This document shows positions 1 to 7,143 of a stretch of DNA of 19,922 bases, one piece after another; position 1 is the first letter of the stretch; the number at the start of each line of letters is the position of its first letter. A program made the position numbers and the translations under genes. Source of the stretch: Bacteroidales bacterium (GTDB lineage Bacteria > Bacteroidota > Bacteroidia > Bacteroidales > VadinHA17); the NCBI GenBank assembly GCA_020353115.1, contig CP070687.1, forward strand, positions 51,365 through 71,286. Reading direction: 5' to 3'. The notes beneath the pieces are model-generated. The model searched no databases. It saw only the letters and a program-made list of their open reading frames with translations, and was not told where the DNA came from.

Positions 1-3
1 TAT

Positions 4-1329
4 TTATTCTAAAATCCTTTCTTCTTCACTCTCTTCCGGTTCGCTCATTTCCGAAACTGAAATGATCGGCACAAATTTGGAAGCCAGCATAAACAACATA
101 CAAAATACGGCTACTCCTGCAAACGTCAGTGCCCATTCGATCCATGTAGGTGAGTAATACGTCCATTCGGGTCTGGTATCCTGGATAGGAAGGAATGGCG
201 TTTCCAGTGTAGGAATAACAATGATATACCTGTTTACCCAGAGAGCCGTTACTGAAATTATGGCCCCGATCGTAATATTTGTAATGGTCCGCAACCGTTT
301 AATTCCGACAATGATGATCGGGATCAGGATACCAATATAGTTTGCATAGATAAACAACTCAAAAAAATCCGTGAACAGTTTATCGATAAGTATCGAATCC
401 ATTTTCACCGAACCGTACCATTTGGTAAGGTAATCGCTGAAAGTAAAATAGCCGTAGAATGCTGAAACGATCAACAAAAGAACTCCAACATTAACAAAAT
501 GTCTTTTCGTTATATAGTGTTCAAGGTGATATACTTTTCTGAAAATCCACATTAATATAATCAGCAATCCCGTACCTGAAAATACAGCAGCTATGACAAA
601 ATAAGGTCCGAAAATGGTACTATGCCATCCCGGCTGAAGTGTAACGCCGAATATCCATGCCAGTACGGAATACACAATAATCGCGATAGCTATTACCATG
701 GCAGCCATAATATCCTTGGAAAGTTTAATTGCTTTTTTCTGTTCCGGAGTTCCGCGATATCCCAGTGCAAGGATCTTATATAATTTTTTTCGCCATTTCG
801 GTACATTCAGATCCTGATAATCTCTGAGGATGGCAAAATCTTCTATAAAAGAGAGATAAAGGTAAATAAAGCAGCCTACCAGGTCGGTAGTTATTGCGAT
901 CACGTCCCAGGTAATGGGAGATTGGATACGGGGATGGATAAAAAGATAATGGATCCGGTCAAGTCTCCCGATACAGAAGAAAATAAAGAACGGACCGATA
1001 ACAAGGGATATCACGGTTATTAGTTCTGCCATCCGGATAACCGGTTTTCTCCAGCTTGATCTGAACAGATGGAGGGATCCGGAAACGAGAGCTCCGGCAT
1101 AACTCAATCCCATAAAAAAAATGAAATTCACTATATAGACACCCCAGACAACATTATCCCGCATCCCGGTTACAACATGCCCATGGGATATTTGTCTGAT
1201 CAATCCGTAAATCCCGATAACAAAAATTATGAAACATACGGAAAACAGTAAAATCCACCTGAAACTGGTTTTTTCAAGTTCGGGTCTGAATTCTTCCAGC
1301 AGTGTTCTTCTACTTACTTGTCCTTCCAT
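4..1329 (-). CDS. NrfD/ActC-like polytopic membrane subunit of a quinone-linked redox complex
   Basis: A 441-residue integral membrane protein with about ten hydrophobic segments and acidic C-terminal residues. NrfD/PsrC/ActC-family proteins anchor periplasmic iron-sulfur subunits and exchange electrons with menaquinone in the membrane. Family-like stretches include WGVYIVNF near residue 62, a wR...R-aE element (residues 93-102), SPITWDVIAI (about 136-145), the loop EDFAILRD, the short LALGYRG segment and PGWHSTIFGPYF near residue 233. The last group resembles ActC of alternative complex III and HmcC more than DmsC. It is the last gene seen in the minus-strand operon, with 4 bases between its ATG and the stop of the ferredoxin gene, so the two are almost certainly co-translated partners. 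It may serve as quinol oxidase or quinone reductase; the sequence does not show which. Family call firm, exact complex uncertain. Confidence 0.88.
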   Translation of the reverse strand: MEGQVSRRTLLEEFRPELEKTSFRWILLFSVCFIIFVIGIYGLIRQISHGHVVTGMRDNVVWGVYIVNFIFFMGLSYAGALVSGSLHLFRSSWRKPVIRMAELITVISLVIGPFFIFFCIGRLDRIHYLFIHPRIQSPITWDVIAITTDLVGCFIYLYLSFIEDFAILRDYQDLNVPKWRKKLYKILALGYRGTPEQKKAIKLSKDIMAAMVIAIAIIVYSVLAWIFGVTLQPGWHSTIFGPYFVIAAVFSGTGLLIILMWIFRKVYHLEHYITKRHFVNVGVLLLIVSAFYGYFTFSDYLTKWYGSVKMDSILIDKLFTDFFELFIYANYIGILIPIIIVGIKRLRTITNITIGAIISVTALWVNRYIIVIPTLETPFLPIQDTRPEWTYYSPTWIEWALTFAGVAVFCMLFMLASKFVPIISVSEMSEPEESEEERILE

Positions 1330-1333
1330 TTCG

Positions 1334-2305
1334 TTATTTCTTCTTTAGCCTGGGGTGAATGAACTTTTCGTATCGGTTATAAATATCTTCTTCAAGACCA
1401 TCAAATCCGCTTTCTACGGGGAACATCCTGTTTACGGTTGGCAAATAGTAAACGGTTGGGTGAGTTCCCAGTTCCTCCAGGTACCTGTAACCGGCTCTTT
1501 CTTCAATCAGTTCACTGAAGCGGACTGTTTCAGTACCATTGGTTACGGCATCCTCTATCAGATCACCAAAATAAATTACACCCATTGGGCAGGCTGTGAC
1601 ACAACGTGGCAATTCTCCGTTCCTTAGTTTATCGGCACAAAAAACACACTTCCCAACGGTACCTTCCTGGCTTGGCACATTCGTTTCCGGAGAGTATTCC
1701 ACGTCCGGCTGCTCCACTTCCGACTCTTTCCAGTGGAAAACCCTTGCAGAGTATGGGCAACCCGTCATACAAAATTTACACCCGATACATCTCTGGTTAT
1801 CAACCAGCACAATACCGTCGTTCCGTTTGAATGTAGCTCCAACAGGGCAGACGCTAACACAAAGGGGCTGATCGCAATGAAAACAGGGTTTCGGGAACCA
1901 GTATGGATGGGTATATTCCGAATCCTGCAATAGCTGAACTTTCATCCATTCATGATCACGGGGCAGATAATGCCCTTCCTGGCAGGCATCCACACATTTC
2001 CTGGCATTTTTACATTTTGCCAGATCAATAGCCATTACAAATTTTCTGTTTGGCAGGCCCTCCCTGGCCTCTTCAATGCCAACAGGTTCCTCAATCTCAG
2101 CAGGTCTGAGCTGGGATTCGTCAACCTCGACAAGCTTCCCTTCAGGAGTAAGAACTTTAACTTTCCTGCCGGATTTCTTCTTTTCATTCCGGTCCGGTTT
2201 CCCTGCAACAGACGCTCCGGAAATTCCAACCAGGGATGCTGCGCCAGCGGTTAATCCGAATTTAAGAAATTCCCGCCTTGACTTATTTTTCCTATCGTCT
2301 TCCAT
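1334..2305 (-). CDS. Tat-exported ferredoxin-like subunit with four Fe-S cluster motifs
   Basis: A 323-residue protein of the HybA/DmsB/ActB-C-terminal type that passes electrons between an NrfD partner and periplasmic redox proteins. The N-terminus has a twin-arginine signal (SRREFLKFGL, R10-R11) followed by a hydrophobic stretch, so it is probably exported folded. Cluster motifs are C98/C104/C108, C141/C144/C149/C153, C173/C176/C179/C183 and C220/C223/C235/C239. The first motif is incomplete: the second cysteine position is Ala101 (CxxAxxCxxxC), leaving 15 ligands instead of 16. This could mean a [3Fe-4S] cluster, as in alternative complex III or NarH-type proteins. The ATG at 2305 places the Tat motif correctly. 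It follows the cytochrome b gene by 91 bases without a visible promoter and precedes the nrfD-like gene by 4 bases. Confidence 0.9.
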   Translation of the reverse strand: MEDDRKNKSRREFLKFGLTAGAASLVGISGASVAGKPDRNEKKKSGRKVKVLTPEGKLVEVDESQLRPAEIEEPVGIEEAREGLPNRKFVMAIDLAKCKNARKCVDACQEGHYLPRDHEWMKVQLLQDSEYTHPYWFPKPCFHCDQPLCVSVCPVGATFKRNDGIVLVDNQRCIGCKFCMTGCPYSARVFHWKESEVEQPDVEYSPETNVPSQEGTVGKCVFCADKLRNGELPRCVTACPMGVIYFGDLIEDAVTNGTETVRFSELIEERAGYRYLEELGTHPTVYYLPTVNRMFPVESGFDGLEEDIYNRYEKFIHPRLKKK

Positions 2306-2399
2306 ATATTGGTTATAATTAATACGTTACACTTCCGTTACAAGTGTTCTCCCCAGCTTCAACGGAGTCCCGAAGGGAAAATCCCATGAACCCCAGGAA

Positions 2400-3008
2400 T
2401 TAATCCTCACCTACATGGTAACCACTGATCATACCTTTAAATAAACTACCGGGAGTTGACCCTAACGTACATAAATAAATATGGATAATCATAAAAATTG
2501 AGATGATAAATCCGGATATGATGTGAATAATATCGGTAAGTATTAGACCACTAACGCCAAAAACCCTTGAAATGGTAATATCTGGAAGAAGTAACCCCCA
2601 TCCTGTAATGATTATTAAGGGTAAGGCTATATACATTATTAAAACATAAGATACCTTTTGTAACGGATTGAACTTGTTTTCCTCCGTAACAGGGAACGGA
2701 TGCTTCTGCCCCTTAAAAACACCAAACATGTAATAATTGAACTGGGTATACATATCCTTCCACAATCCCTTGTATTTTAATCTGTAATGTTTTTTATTCG
2801 GAGAAAATATATTCCCGAGAAAGAAGATGAAGTAACTCAGGCTTAAGGCTATTCCACCCGTATTGTGCAAAGCAACTGCTTTGTCAAAAGGAATAAGTGG
2901 TCTGCCTTTACCGGAATACTGCAGACACAAACCAGTTATGATTAACATCAGGCAAAACAGCGCATTCAACAAATGCCACAACCGGATCCATTTCGGATAT
3001 AAATACAT
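2400..3008 (-). CDS. Di-haem cytochrome b (b561/thiosulfate reductase cytochrome b-like) membrane protein
   Basis: A 202-residue membrane protein with four main hydrophobic segments, of the FdnI/HydC/PhsC-like cytochrome b family. Histidines inside or beside membrane segments suit two b-haems: H12 (RLWHLLNA), H48 (ALHNTGG), H162 and H176 (DIIHIISG...MIIHIYL). Such subunits carry electrons between periplasmic partners and membrane quinone. The start ATG overlaps the stop of the seven-haem cytochrome gene by one base (TAATG), a strong sign of translational coupling and of a physical partnership with it. Length is typical. With a second quinone-type subunit (NrfD) in the same operon, the complex would have two possible quinone/haem entry points, as in Hmc- or Tmc-like assemblies. 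Substrate is unknown. Confidence 0.87.
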   Translation of the reverse strand: MYLYPKWIRLWHLLNALFCLMLIITGLCLQYSGKGRPLIPFDKAVALHNTGGIALSLSYFIFFLGNIFSPNKKHYRLKYKGLWKDMYTQFNYYMFGVFKGQKHPFPVTEENKFNPLQKVSYVLIMYIALPLIIITGWGLLLPDITISRVFGVSGLILTDIIHIISGFIISIFMIIHIYLCTLGSTPGSLFKGMISGYHVGED

Positions 3009-4015
3009 TATGAATTAGTTTGATTTGATTTAGCTTTCATTCTGAAAAACAGGTGTGCCAGGATACCTGCAATGGTCAGGAAAAAGATGGTTATACTGAT
3101 TATGTTCAGGTATAAATTCCTGTTGGCGCCAATCACGTAAGATTCCTTAAGCACAGCACCATTCCAAAAACCGGCTCTTGTTCTTTGTTTCTTTGCCTCA
3201 AATTTATAAAGTGTTGTCAGAAGTCTGGAATCCCTGGAATGACATTCAACACATCGCTGGACTGCCTGCTCTATCGGCAACAGAAGATGTGCAACCAGGA
3301 TACTGTCATTTACCTGTGTATGACACTCAATGCATCTCACATTCCCAAAGTGCAAAGCCTGGTTGGGAAGCCAGTCATGCCGTTCGATTATATTGATCTC
3401 ATCCCGTTCGGTCAGCAGCTGAAACCGGTTGAAGTTTGAATGGCAATCGAGACAAATATTGTTATCATAAGCAATGGTTTCATGTAAGTTTGTTGTATTA
3501 CGAATGCTTATATGGTAGGTATGTGGATTATGACATTTCCAGCAATTGAATCCTTCCTCTTCCAACTCAGCATGAATGCTTTGTACATATTCCTCCTCGA
3601 TTTCTTCAAAATGATACTGGGCATAATTCTCATCGTAACCATGGCAATCAAGACAGGCATAGTGTTCCTCCGTTCTTAGTTCAACCGGATGTGGAAAATC
3701 CTGATAACCACCATCATGACAATCAAGACAACTGAAACTCTTGTGGTTGGATATATAGTATTTATCCCGGTTAATTACTCTTGACTCACACATCAGTTTA
3801 TGAACTTCACGTTCAGAAAATTCATCATATAACGAGTACTTAGCCTCGCCGTGGCATTTGAAACATTGTTCGTTTTCCTCATAAAATTCGGAAACCCATT
3901 CCGTTTCCTGGTCATTGGAATTCTGGTCTTCCTGTGAAACTGCAGGGAGATATCCGGAGAGAAAAAGGACGGGAACCAAAAAGATCAGGAAAAAATAATG
4001 TTTATTTTCAGGCAT
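3008..4015 (-). CDS. Seven-haem periplasmic cytochrome c with C-terminal membrane anchor
   Basis: Contains seven CxxCH haem c motifs in order: CFKCH, CLDCH, CLDCH, CWKCH, CLDCH, CIECH and CVECH. An N-terminal signal peptide ends near AVSQ. A single hydrophobic helix near the C-terminus (about NLYLNIISITIFF onward) is followed by a basic tail, so the haem domain should lie in the periplasm, tethered to the inner membrane. I take the ATG at 4015, giving 335 residues and a clean signal peptide; a TTG at 4036 overlapping the upstream stop is possible but adds seven residues before the signal. Many non-CxxCH histidines could act as second axial ligands. Its role is probably a multihaem electron wire between the cytochrome b/NrfD membrane module and other periplasmic or outer-membrane acceptors. 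It does not match the pentahaem NrfA or tetrahaem NapC/NrfH architectures. Confidence 0.9.
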   Translation of the reverse strand: MPENKHYFFLIFLVPVLFLSGYLPAVSQEDQNSNDQETEWVSEFYEENEQCFKCHGEAKYSLYDEFSEREVHKLMCESRVINRDKYYISNHKSFSCLDCHDGGYQDFPHPVELRTEEHYACLDCHGYDENYAQYHFEEIEEEYVQSIHAELEEEGFNCWKCHNPHTYHISIRNTTNLHETIAYDNNICLDCHSNFNRFQLLTERDEINIIERHDWLPNQALHFGNVRCIECHTQVNDSILVAHLLLPIEQAVQRCVECHSRDSRLLTTLYKFEAKKQRTRAGFWNGAVLKESYVIGANRNLYLNIISITIFFLTIAGILAHLFFRMKAKSNQTNS

Positions 4016-4032
4016 GGTCAAAAATATTATGG

Positions 4033-4896
4033 TCAAAACCGGATGCTGATATTAAAACCAAACATCACATCTCCGCTGAAAAAGTCATTTGTATTATAGA
4101 CCAGATTACGTTGTGCAATGATCTGATTGTAATTCGTAACAAAAACACGAAACGCATGAGTACTTGTACCTATTTCAACACCCGCACTTAAACCGGGTTT
4201 TATGTTATCAGAAGCGGTTAGTGGCTGATGATATTCTACTATGATCGAATTCATTCCAATTACCATAGCCCTGGCACCGGCCGATATGGCAAAATTCATG
4301 TTGTTAAAGGTTGAATCTTTAACGGCATTATGATATGCCATGCCGGGTGCAATCATGGCAGATAACCTGTCTCCGAATTTCCGGGAAAGAACCAGTTGAG
4401 TAAAGTAAGATATCCGATGGGCAAATTTATACTCACTGCTCGAATATTCGAACACATCTTCCGCCCTGGCATCAATTACCATATTTCCATAATAGGTTAA
4501 AGCAACCGGCATACTCCCGGACCGGGTCTGCTGAAGAATATTATATTTCCATTGAATATCCTGCAGTTTGTAATCCCGGGTGGTTCCAATACCAACCATA
4601 ATCCTATCGGTTATTCCATAATTTAATCCGATCCTGGTATTTGCTGTGGCATAGATTCCAAACAGGTCATCAATCTTCTCAATTTTGCCAAACCTATGAA
4701 GAATTTCCATTTGCAGAGCACCCTTGAACGGAGTGACAACGGTTTGATTATCAATTAGAGTAACAGTTTCATATGGTGACCTTACAGGCCGGTTGTCCGG
4801 TTCATCTTCATCCTGGGAAACCACGGGAAGGAAAGGAATAAAAACCAGAAGAATCGAAATCAGTACAACTTTGAAGTAATAAGTTCTTGTATTCAT
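4033..4896 (-). CDS. DUF5777-family outer-membrane beta-barrel protein
   Basis: A 287-residue protein with a signal peptide (hydrophobic residues about 9-26, ending near PVVSQ) followed by amphipathic strand-like segments throughout and a C-terminus ending in Phe (FNISIRF), the usual beta-signal of outer-membrane barrels. The segments DDLFGIYATANTRIGLNYG and ITDRIMVGIG are characteristic of DUF5777, a Bacteroidota barrel family of unknown function. It lies between the single-haem lipoprotein and the seven-haem cytochrome genes, ending 17 bases before the ATG of the latter. From this context I infer a role in moving electrons or substrates across the outer membrane with the cytochromes. That role is not established for the family; the barrel prediction itself is good. 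Confidence 0.8.
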   Translation of the reverse strand: MNTRTYYFKVVLISILLVFIPFLPVVSQDEDEPDNRPVRSPYETVTLIDNQTVVTPFKGALQMEILHRFGKIEKIDDLFGIYATANTRIGLNYGITDRIMVGIGTTRDYKLQDIQWKYNILQQTRSGSMPVALTYYGNMVIDARAEDVFEYSSSEYKFAHRISYFTQLVLSRKFGDRLSAMIAPGMAYHNAVKDSTFNNMNFAISAGARAMVIGMNSIIVEYHQPLTASDNIKPGLSAGVEIGTSTHAFRVFVTNYNQIIAQRNLVYNTNDFFSGDVMFGFNISIRF

Positions 4897-4952
4897 ATTC
4901 TAACTAACATTTATAATAATTAAATTCATGATCTGTCTGTTGAAATTCTAAA

Positions 4953-5333
4953 TCAGTTGTTCAGGGCTCCCTGCTTTATCCAGAATAAAATAAGCTGTTT
5001 TTCATTTGCAGTAGCCCGGTCTTCATGCGTGCCGGATAAGAGTTTTGTGTATATGAGGCTCTGCTCGGCCTTAGAGGTATCCGATTCAACATATCCTCCG
5101 TTTATCAATGCATCATAGGAATTACCCGCAGTTAAATTTGGGGGAATGCCCCCATTATGACAATTGATGCATTTGTTGTCAAAAATGGGTTGAATGGTAT
5201 CTGCAAAACTGTAAACCACGGTGGTATCCAACTCTATCTCCGGAGGTTCGGTCAGATAAACCTTTTCACAAGATAATGCTGCCAGAAAAAGAATCAGGAT
5301 AAATATGGGGGGTATTAAATTGAAGTTTCTCAT
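4953..5333 (-). CDS. Single-haem cytochrome c-like lipoprotein
   Basis: A 126-residue protein with a lipoprotein signal (AALSC, lipidated Cys22) and one haem c motif C55-I-N-C58-H59 preceded by IQPIFDNK. The layout (IF-x-x-x-CxxCH, NSYDALINGG, SLIYTKLL, then a helix FWIKQGA) is the planctomycete/Bacteroidota small cytochrome fold often annotated as a c-type cytochrome domain. In most relatives the sixth haem ligand is a Met in an MPP-like stretch after the SxLY helix; here the corresponding stretch reads GTHEDRATAN and no Met follows the haem motif, so H103 may be the ligand. First gene of the minus-strand operon. Likely anchored in the outer or inner membrane facing the periplasm, or displayed on the surface. 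Confidence 0.85.
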   Translation of the reverse strand: MRNFNLIPPIFILILFLAALSCEKVYLTEPPEIELDTTVVYSFADTIQPIFDNKCINCHNGGIPPNLTAGNSYDALINGGYVESDTSKAEQSLIYTKLLSGTHEDRATANEKQLILFWIKQGALNN

Positions 5334-5422
5334 TACTAGTATTTTAAAAAATTATTTTCGATGCATAAGGGTGAAGTTGCGGCAATCCCGCATGTCCCAA
5401 AGAATTTGGTGGTAAAAATAGA

Positions 5423-5495
5423 TAAATATAGATAAGTTAAAATAGCTCAAAAGTCGAGATTTATATGTGAAATTGTTGTAATTTATCTATATTTA
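5423..5495. repeat. Inverted repeat with outward-facing -7-like boxes
   Basis: TAAATATAGATAA at 5423-5435 is repeated exactly in reverse complement at 5483-5495; with one mismatch the arms extend to 17 bases inward. Each arm reads outward as TATATTTA, seven of eight matches to the Bacteroidota -7 box TAnnTTTG. For the minus-strand operon a TTG (CAA at 5448-5450 on the plus strand) lies 17 bases upstream of its box, an acceptable -33 element. The plus-strand arm has TTGTTG at 5473-5478, which is too close. The arms may be paired divergent promoters or a regulator site; the repeat itself is certain. Confidence 0.55.
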
Positions 5496-5496
5496 C

Positions 5497-5514
5497 ATCG
5501 ATATATGTATCAAT
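5497..5514. promoter_or_regulatory. 18-base palindrome, possible Crp/Fnr operator
   Basis: Half-sites ATCGATA and TATCAAT flank TATG; only one position breaks the symmetry. The half-site resembles the FNR half TTGAT, but the spacing between TCGAT and ATCAA is six bases, not the four of the E. coli FNR box. It sits between the predicted divergent promoters and the regulator gene. Confidence 0.35.
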
Positions 5515-5637
5515 ATTTATGATGTCGGATCTGGGAGGAAACGATCCTGATAATAATAACCGCACCAAATTATTCCCCCGGATGGATCATACATCGGAAT
5601 GATTTCTGATATTCAACAAATAAAGGGTTAAAGTTCT

Positions 5638-6342
5638 ATGATGCAAAGGAATACACAGACCAAGTGTATCGATTGCGAGATCTGTACCAACAGATCCAAC
5701 CTGTTTAATGACCTCTCGGCCGAAGATTTATCCCTCATCAATAAAGACAGGTATTCCATCCGGTTTAATCCAAGGGAAATAATAATAAAACAGGGAACTT
5801 CGGGCACGAAAGTACTGTCAGTGGTAGATGGTCTGGCCAAACTTTATATTGAAGGATTCAATAAGAAAAACCTGATACTGGCAATCGCAAAACCATGGGA
5901 GATAATAGGCGGTCCCGGAGTCCATACCGACAACAGAAACCATTATTCGGTCAGTGCCCTGGTGGAAACAACCGTTTGTTTTATTGACAGGAATAATTTC
6001 AATGAAGTATTGATGAGGAATGCCAGATTTGCCGATGCCATGATTAGGCATATCAGTTATAAAACAATCAGCAATTTTGACAAGTTGGTCAGCCTCACCC
6101 AGAAACAAATGCATGGCCGTATGGCGGATGCCCTGCTCTATTTATCGGAAGTTGTTTTCGAAGGCACCAAGTTCAATATGCTCCTTTCCAGACAGGATCT
6201 TGCCGACCTGTCAGGTATGTCGAAAGACAGTGCCATCCGGATTCTGAAGGAATTCGAAAACGATAAAATCATTCAGATGGATGGAAAGAAGTTGAACATT
6301 CCCAATATCTCAAGATTAAAAGATATTTCGGTAACCGGGTGA
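5638..6342 (+). CDS. Crp/Fnr-family transcriptional regulator with FNR-like cysteines
   Basis: A 234-residue regulator with an N-terminal cyclic-nucleotide-binding-type beta-roll (about 35-125), a dimer helix (about 128-160) and a C-terminal winged helix-turn-helix (about 160-225; DLADLSGMSKDSAIRILKEF is the HTH). Residues C10, C13 and C16 form a CxxCxxC group at the N-terminus, and C114 lies in the beta-roll. E. coli FNR binds its oxygen-sensing [4Fe-4S] cluster through three N-terminal cysteines and C122, so an analogous cluster is plausible here. The cNMP-pocket Arg/Ser signature of Crp is not evident. Divergent orientation beside the multihaem operon suggests control of that operon by oxygen, NO or redox state. 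Start: ATG at 5638; the next codon is also ATG. Confidence 0.88.
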   Translation: MMQRNTQTKCIDCEICTNRSNLFNDLSAEDLSLINKDRYSIRFNPREIIIKQGTSGTKVLSVVDGLAKLYIEGFNKKNLILAIAKPWEIIGGPGVHTDNRNHYSVSALVETTVCFIDRNNFNEVLMRNARFADAMIRHISYKTISNFDKLVSLTQKQMHGRMADALLYLSEVVFEGTKFNMLLSRQDLADLSGMSKDSAIRILKEFENDKIIQMDGKKLNIPNISRLKDISVTG

Positions 6343-6553
6343 AAGGAATATGAGGAAATTGAATGTCAGGAATGCCTTAATGCCCCGGATACCTGTCGAA
6401 ATCTAAGAAATCGGGAGGTGGTATTAAATATACGTACCGAGGATTACTGTCGTTGAGGTAAAAAAGTGCTTCTTCCGCAGGTGGAAAGTTCTGAAAAAGG
6501 CAAGTCATAAAACCTGGCATATCACATGCTTTCGACCTAAAAACACTACATTT

Positions 6554-6928
6554 ATGGAAATAATTTCAACAAAAAATGCACCCATGCCGGGAGGTCATTA
6601 TTCCCAGGCAATCGTCCACAACGACATGATCTATATTTCTGGTCAGGTACCTGTCGATCCGGTTACCGGCGAAAAGATATTATCGACTATTGAGGATCAG
6701 GCTTTACGGGTATTAAGGAATATCCAGGCTATCCTTGAAGCGGCAGGCAGTTCAACGGAAAAAGTTTTAAAAGTTACCGTATATATCTCCGATATATCCC
6801 TTTGGGGGAGATTAAACGATGTATATGCAAAGTTTTTCGGCAGTCACCGGCCAGCGAGGGCTGTAGTGCCATCCGGGGAGCTTCATTTTGGCTTTCAGGT
6901 TGAGATGGAGGCAATAGCATTCAAATAG
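6554..6928 (+). CDS. ridA: RidA family (YjgF/YER057c/UK114) reactive imine/enamine deaminase
   Basis: A 124-residue protein of standard RidA length. RidA is a cytosolic trimer that hydrolyses reactive 2-aminoacrylate and related enamines released by PLP enzymes. Hallmarks are the N-terminal APMPGGHYSQAI (family: P-x-GPYSQAI), YISGQVPVDPVTGE, and SHRPARAVV with catalytic-type Arg102, then VEMEAIAFK at the end. The tail PSGELHFGFQVEMEA departs a little from the common ARLPKGALVEIEA form. It stands alone, 211 bases after the Crp/Fnr stop, and converges with the PKD lipoprotein gene. I see no clear TAnnTTTG box in its upstream gap and nothing else of note there. Confidence 0.9.
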   Translation: MEIISTKNAPMPGGHYSQAIVHNDMIYISGQVPVDPVTGEKILSTIEDQALRVLRNIQAILEAAGSSTEKVLKVTVYISDISLWGRLNDVYAKFFGSHRPARAVVPSGELHFGFQVEMEAIAFK

Positions 6929-7143
6929 AACCGGCCGGATTTCTATTCATATTATCTGCCACAGGTATTGGTATCTGCAATTGATCCGGCATGAATTCTC
7001 GTATTTATTATGCAAGGATGTTTCATTGCCTCGCAGGATTCCCGCAGGGATAATTCGTGTCGAATCCGGGCCGGAATCCTTCATAGCTGGTTTCAGGGGT
7101 AATTATACACTTTTCGGAGCAATCCTGATAGATCTCCCTTTCT
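6929..7143. other. Convergent intergenic gap, no feature recognised
   Basis: 215 bases between the convergent ridA and PKD lipoprotein genes. It contains a CCGGCCGG palindrome just after the ridA stop and a 7-base inverted repeat (7123-7129 with 7180-7186, the second arm inside the lipoprotein gene). No strong intrinsic terminator and no credible ORF were seen. Confidence 0.4.

Larger units (their letters stand above)
5334..5637. promoter_or_regulatory. Divergent regulatory region between cytochrome operon and Crp/Fnr gene
   Basis: A 304-base AT-rich gap between divergent genes, without a convincing ORF. It holds a near-perfect long inverted repeat (arms 5423-5439 and 5479-5495), two copies of ATAGATAA ten bases apart (5418 and 5428), an 18-base palindrome (5497-5514), a small palindrome CCAAA-GAA-TTTGG (5397-5409) and a short stem TGCGG/CCGCA (5378-5392). 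The last two would fall in the leader of the cytochrome operon. The layout suits control of both operons by a dimeric regulator, the natural candidate being the adjacent Crp/Fnr protein. Confidence 0.6.

Noticed and set aside
1355..2318. Several plus-strand ORFs of 60-100 codons opposite the ferredoxin gene
   Set aside because: They are antisense shadows with no recognisable domain; the opposite strand encodes an obvious cysteine-motif protein.
4016..4036. TTG start for the heptahaem cytochrome overlapping the upstream stop
   Set aside because: It only adds residues before a complete signal peptide that begins at an ATG; overlap coupling is possible but not needed.
5334..5637. Classical E. 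coli FNR box (TTGAT-N4-ATCAA) in the divergent gap
   Set aside because: No match with four-base spacing was found; the nearest palindrome has six bases between half-sites.
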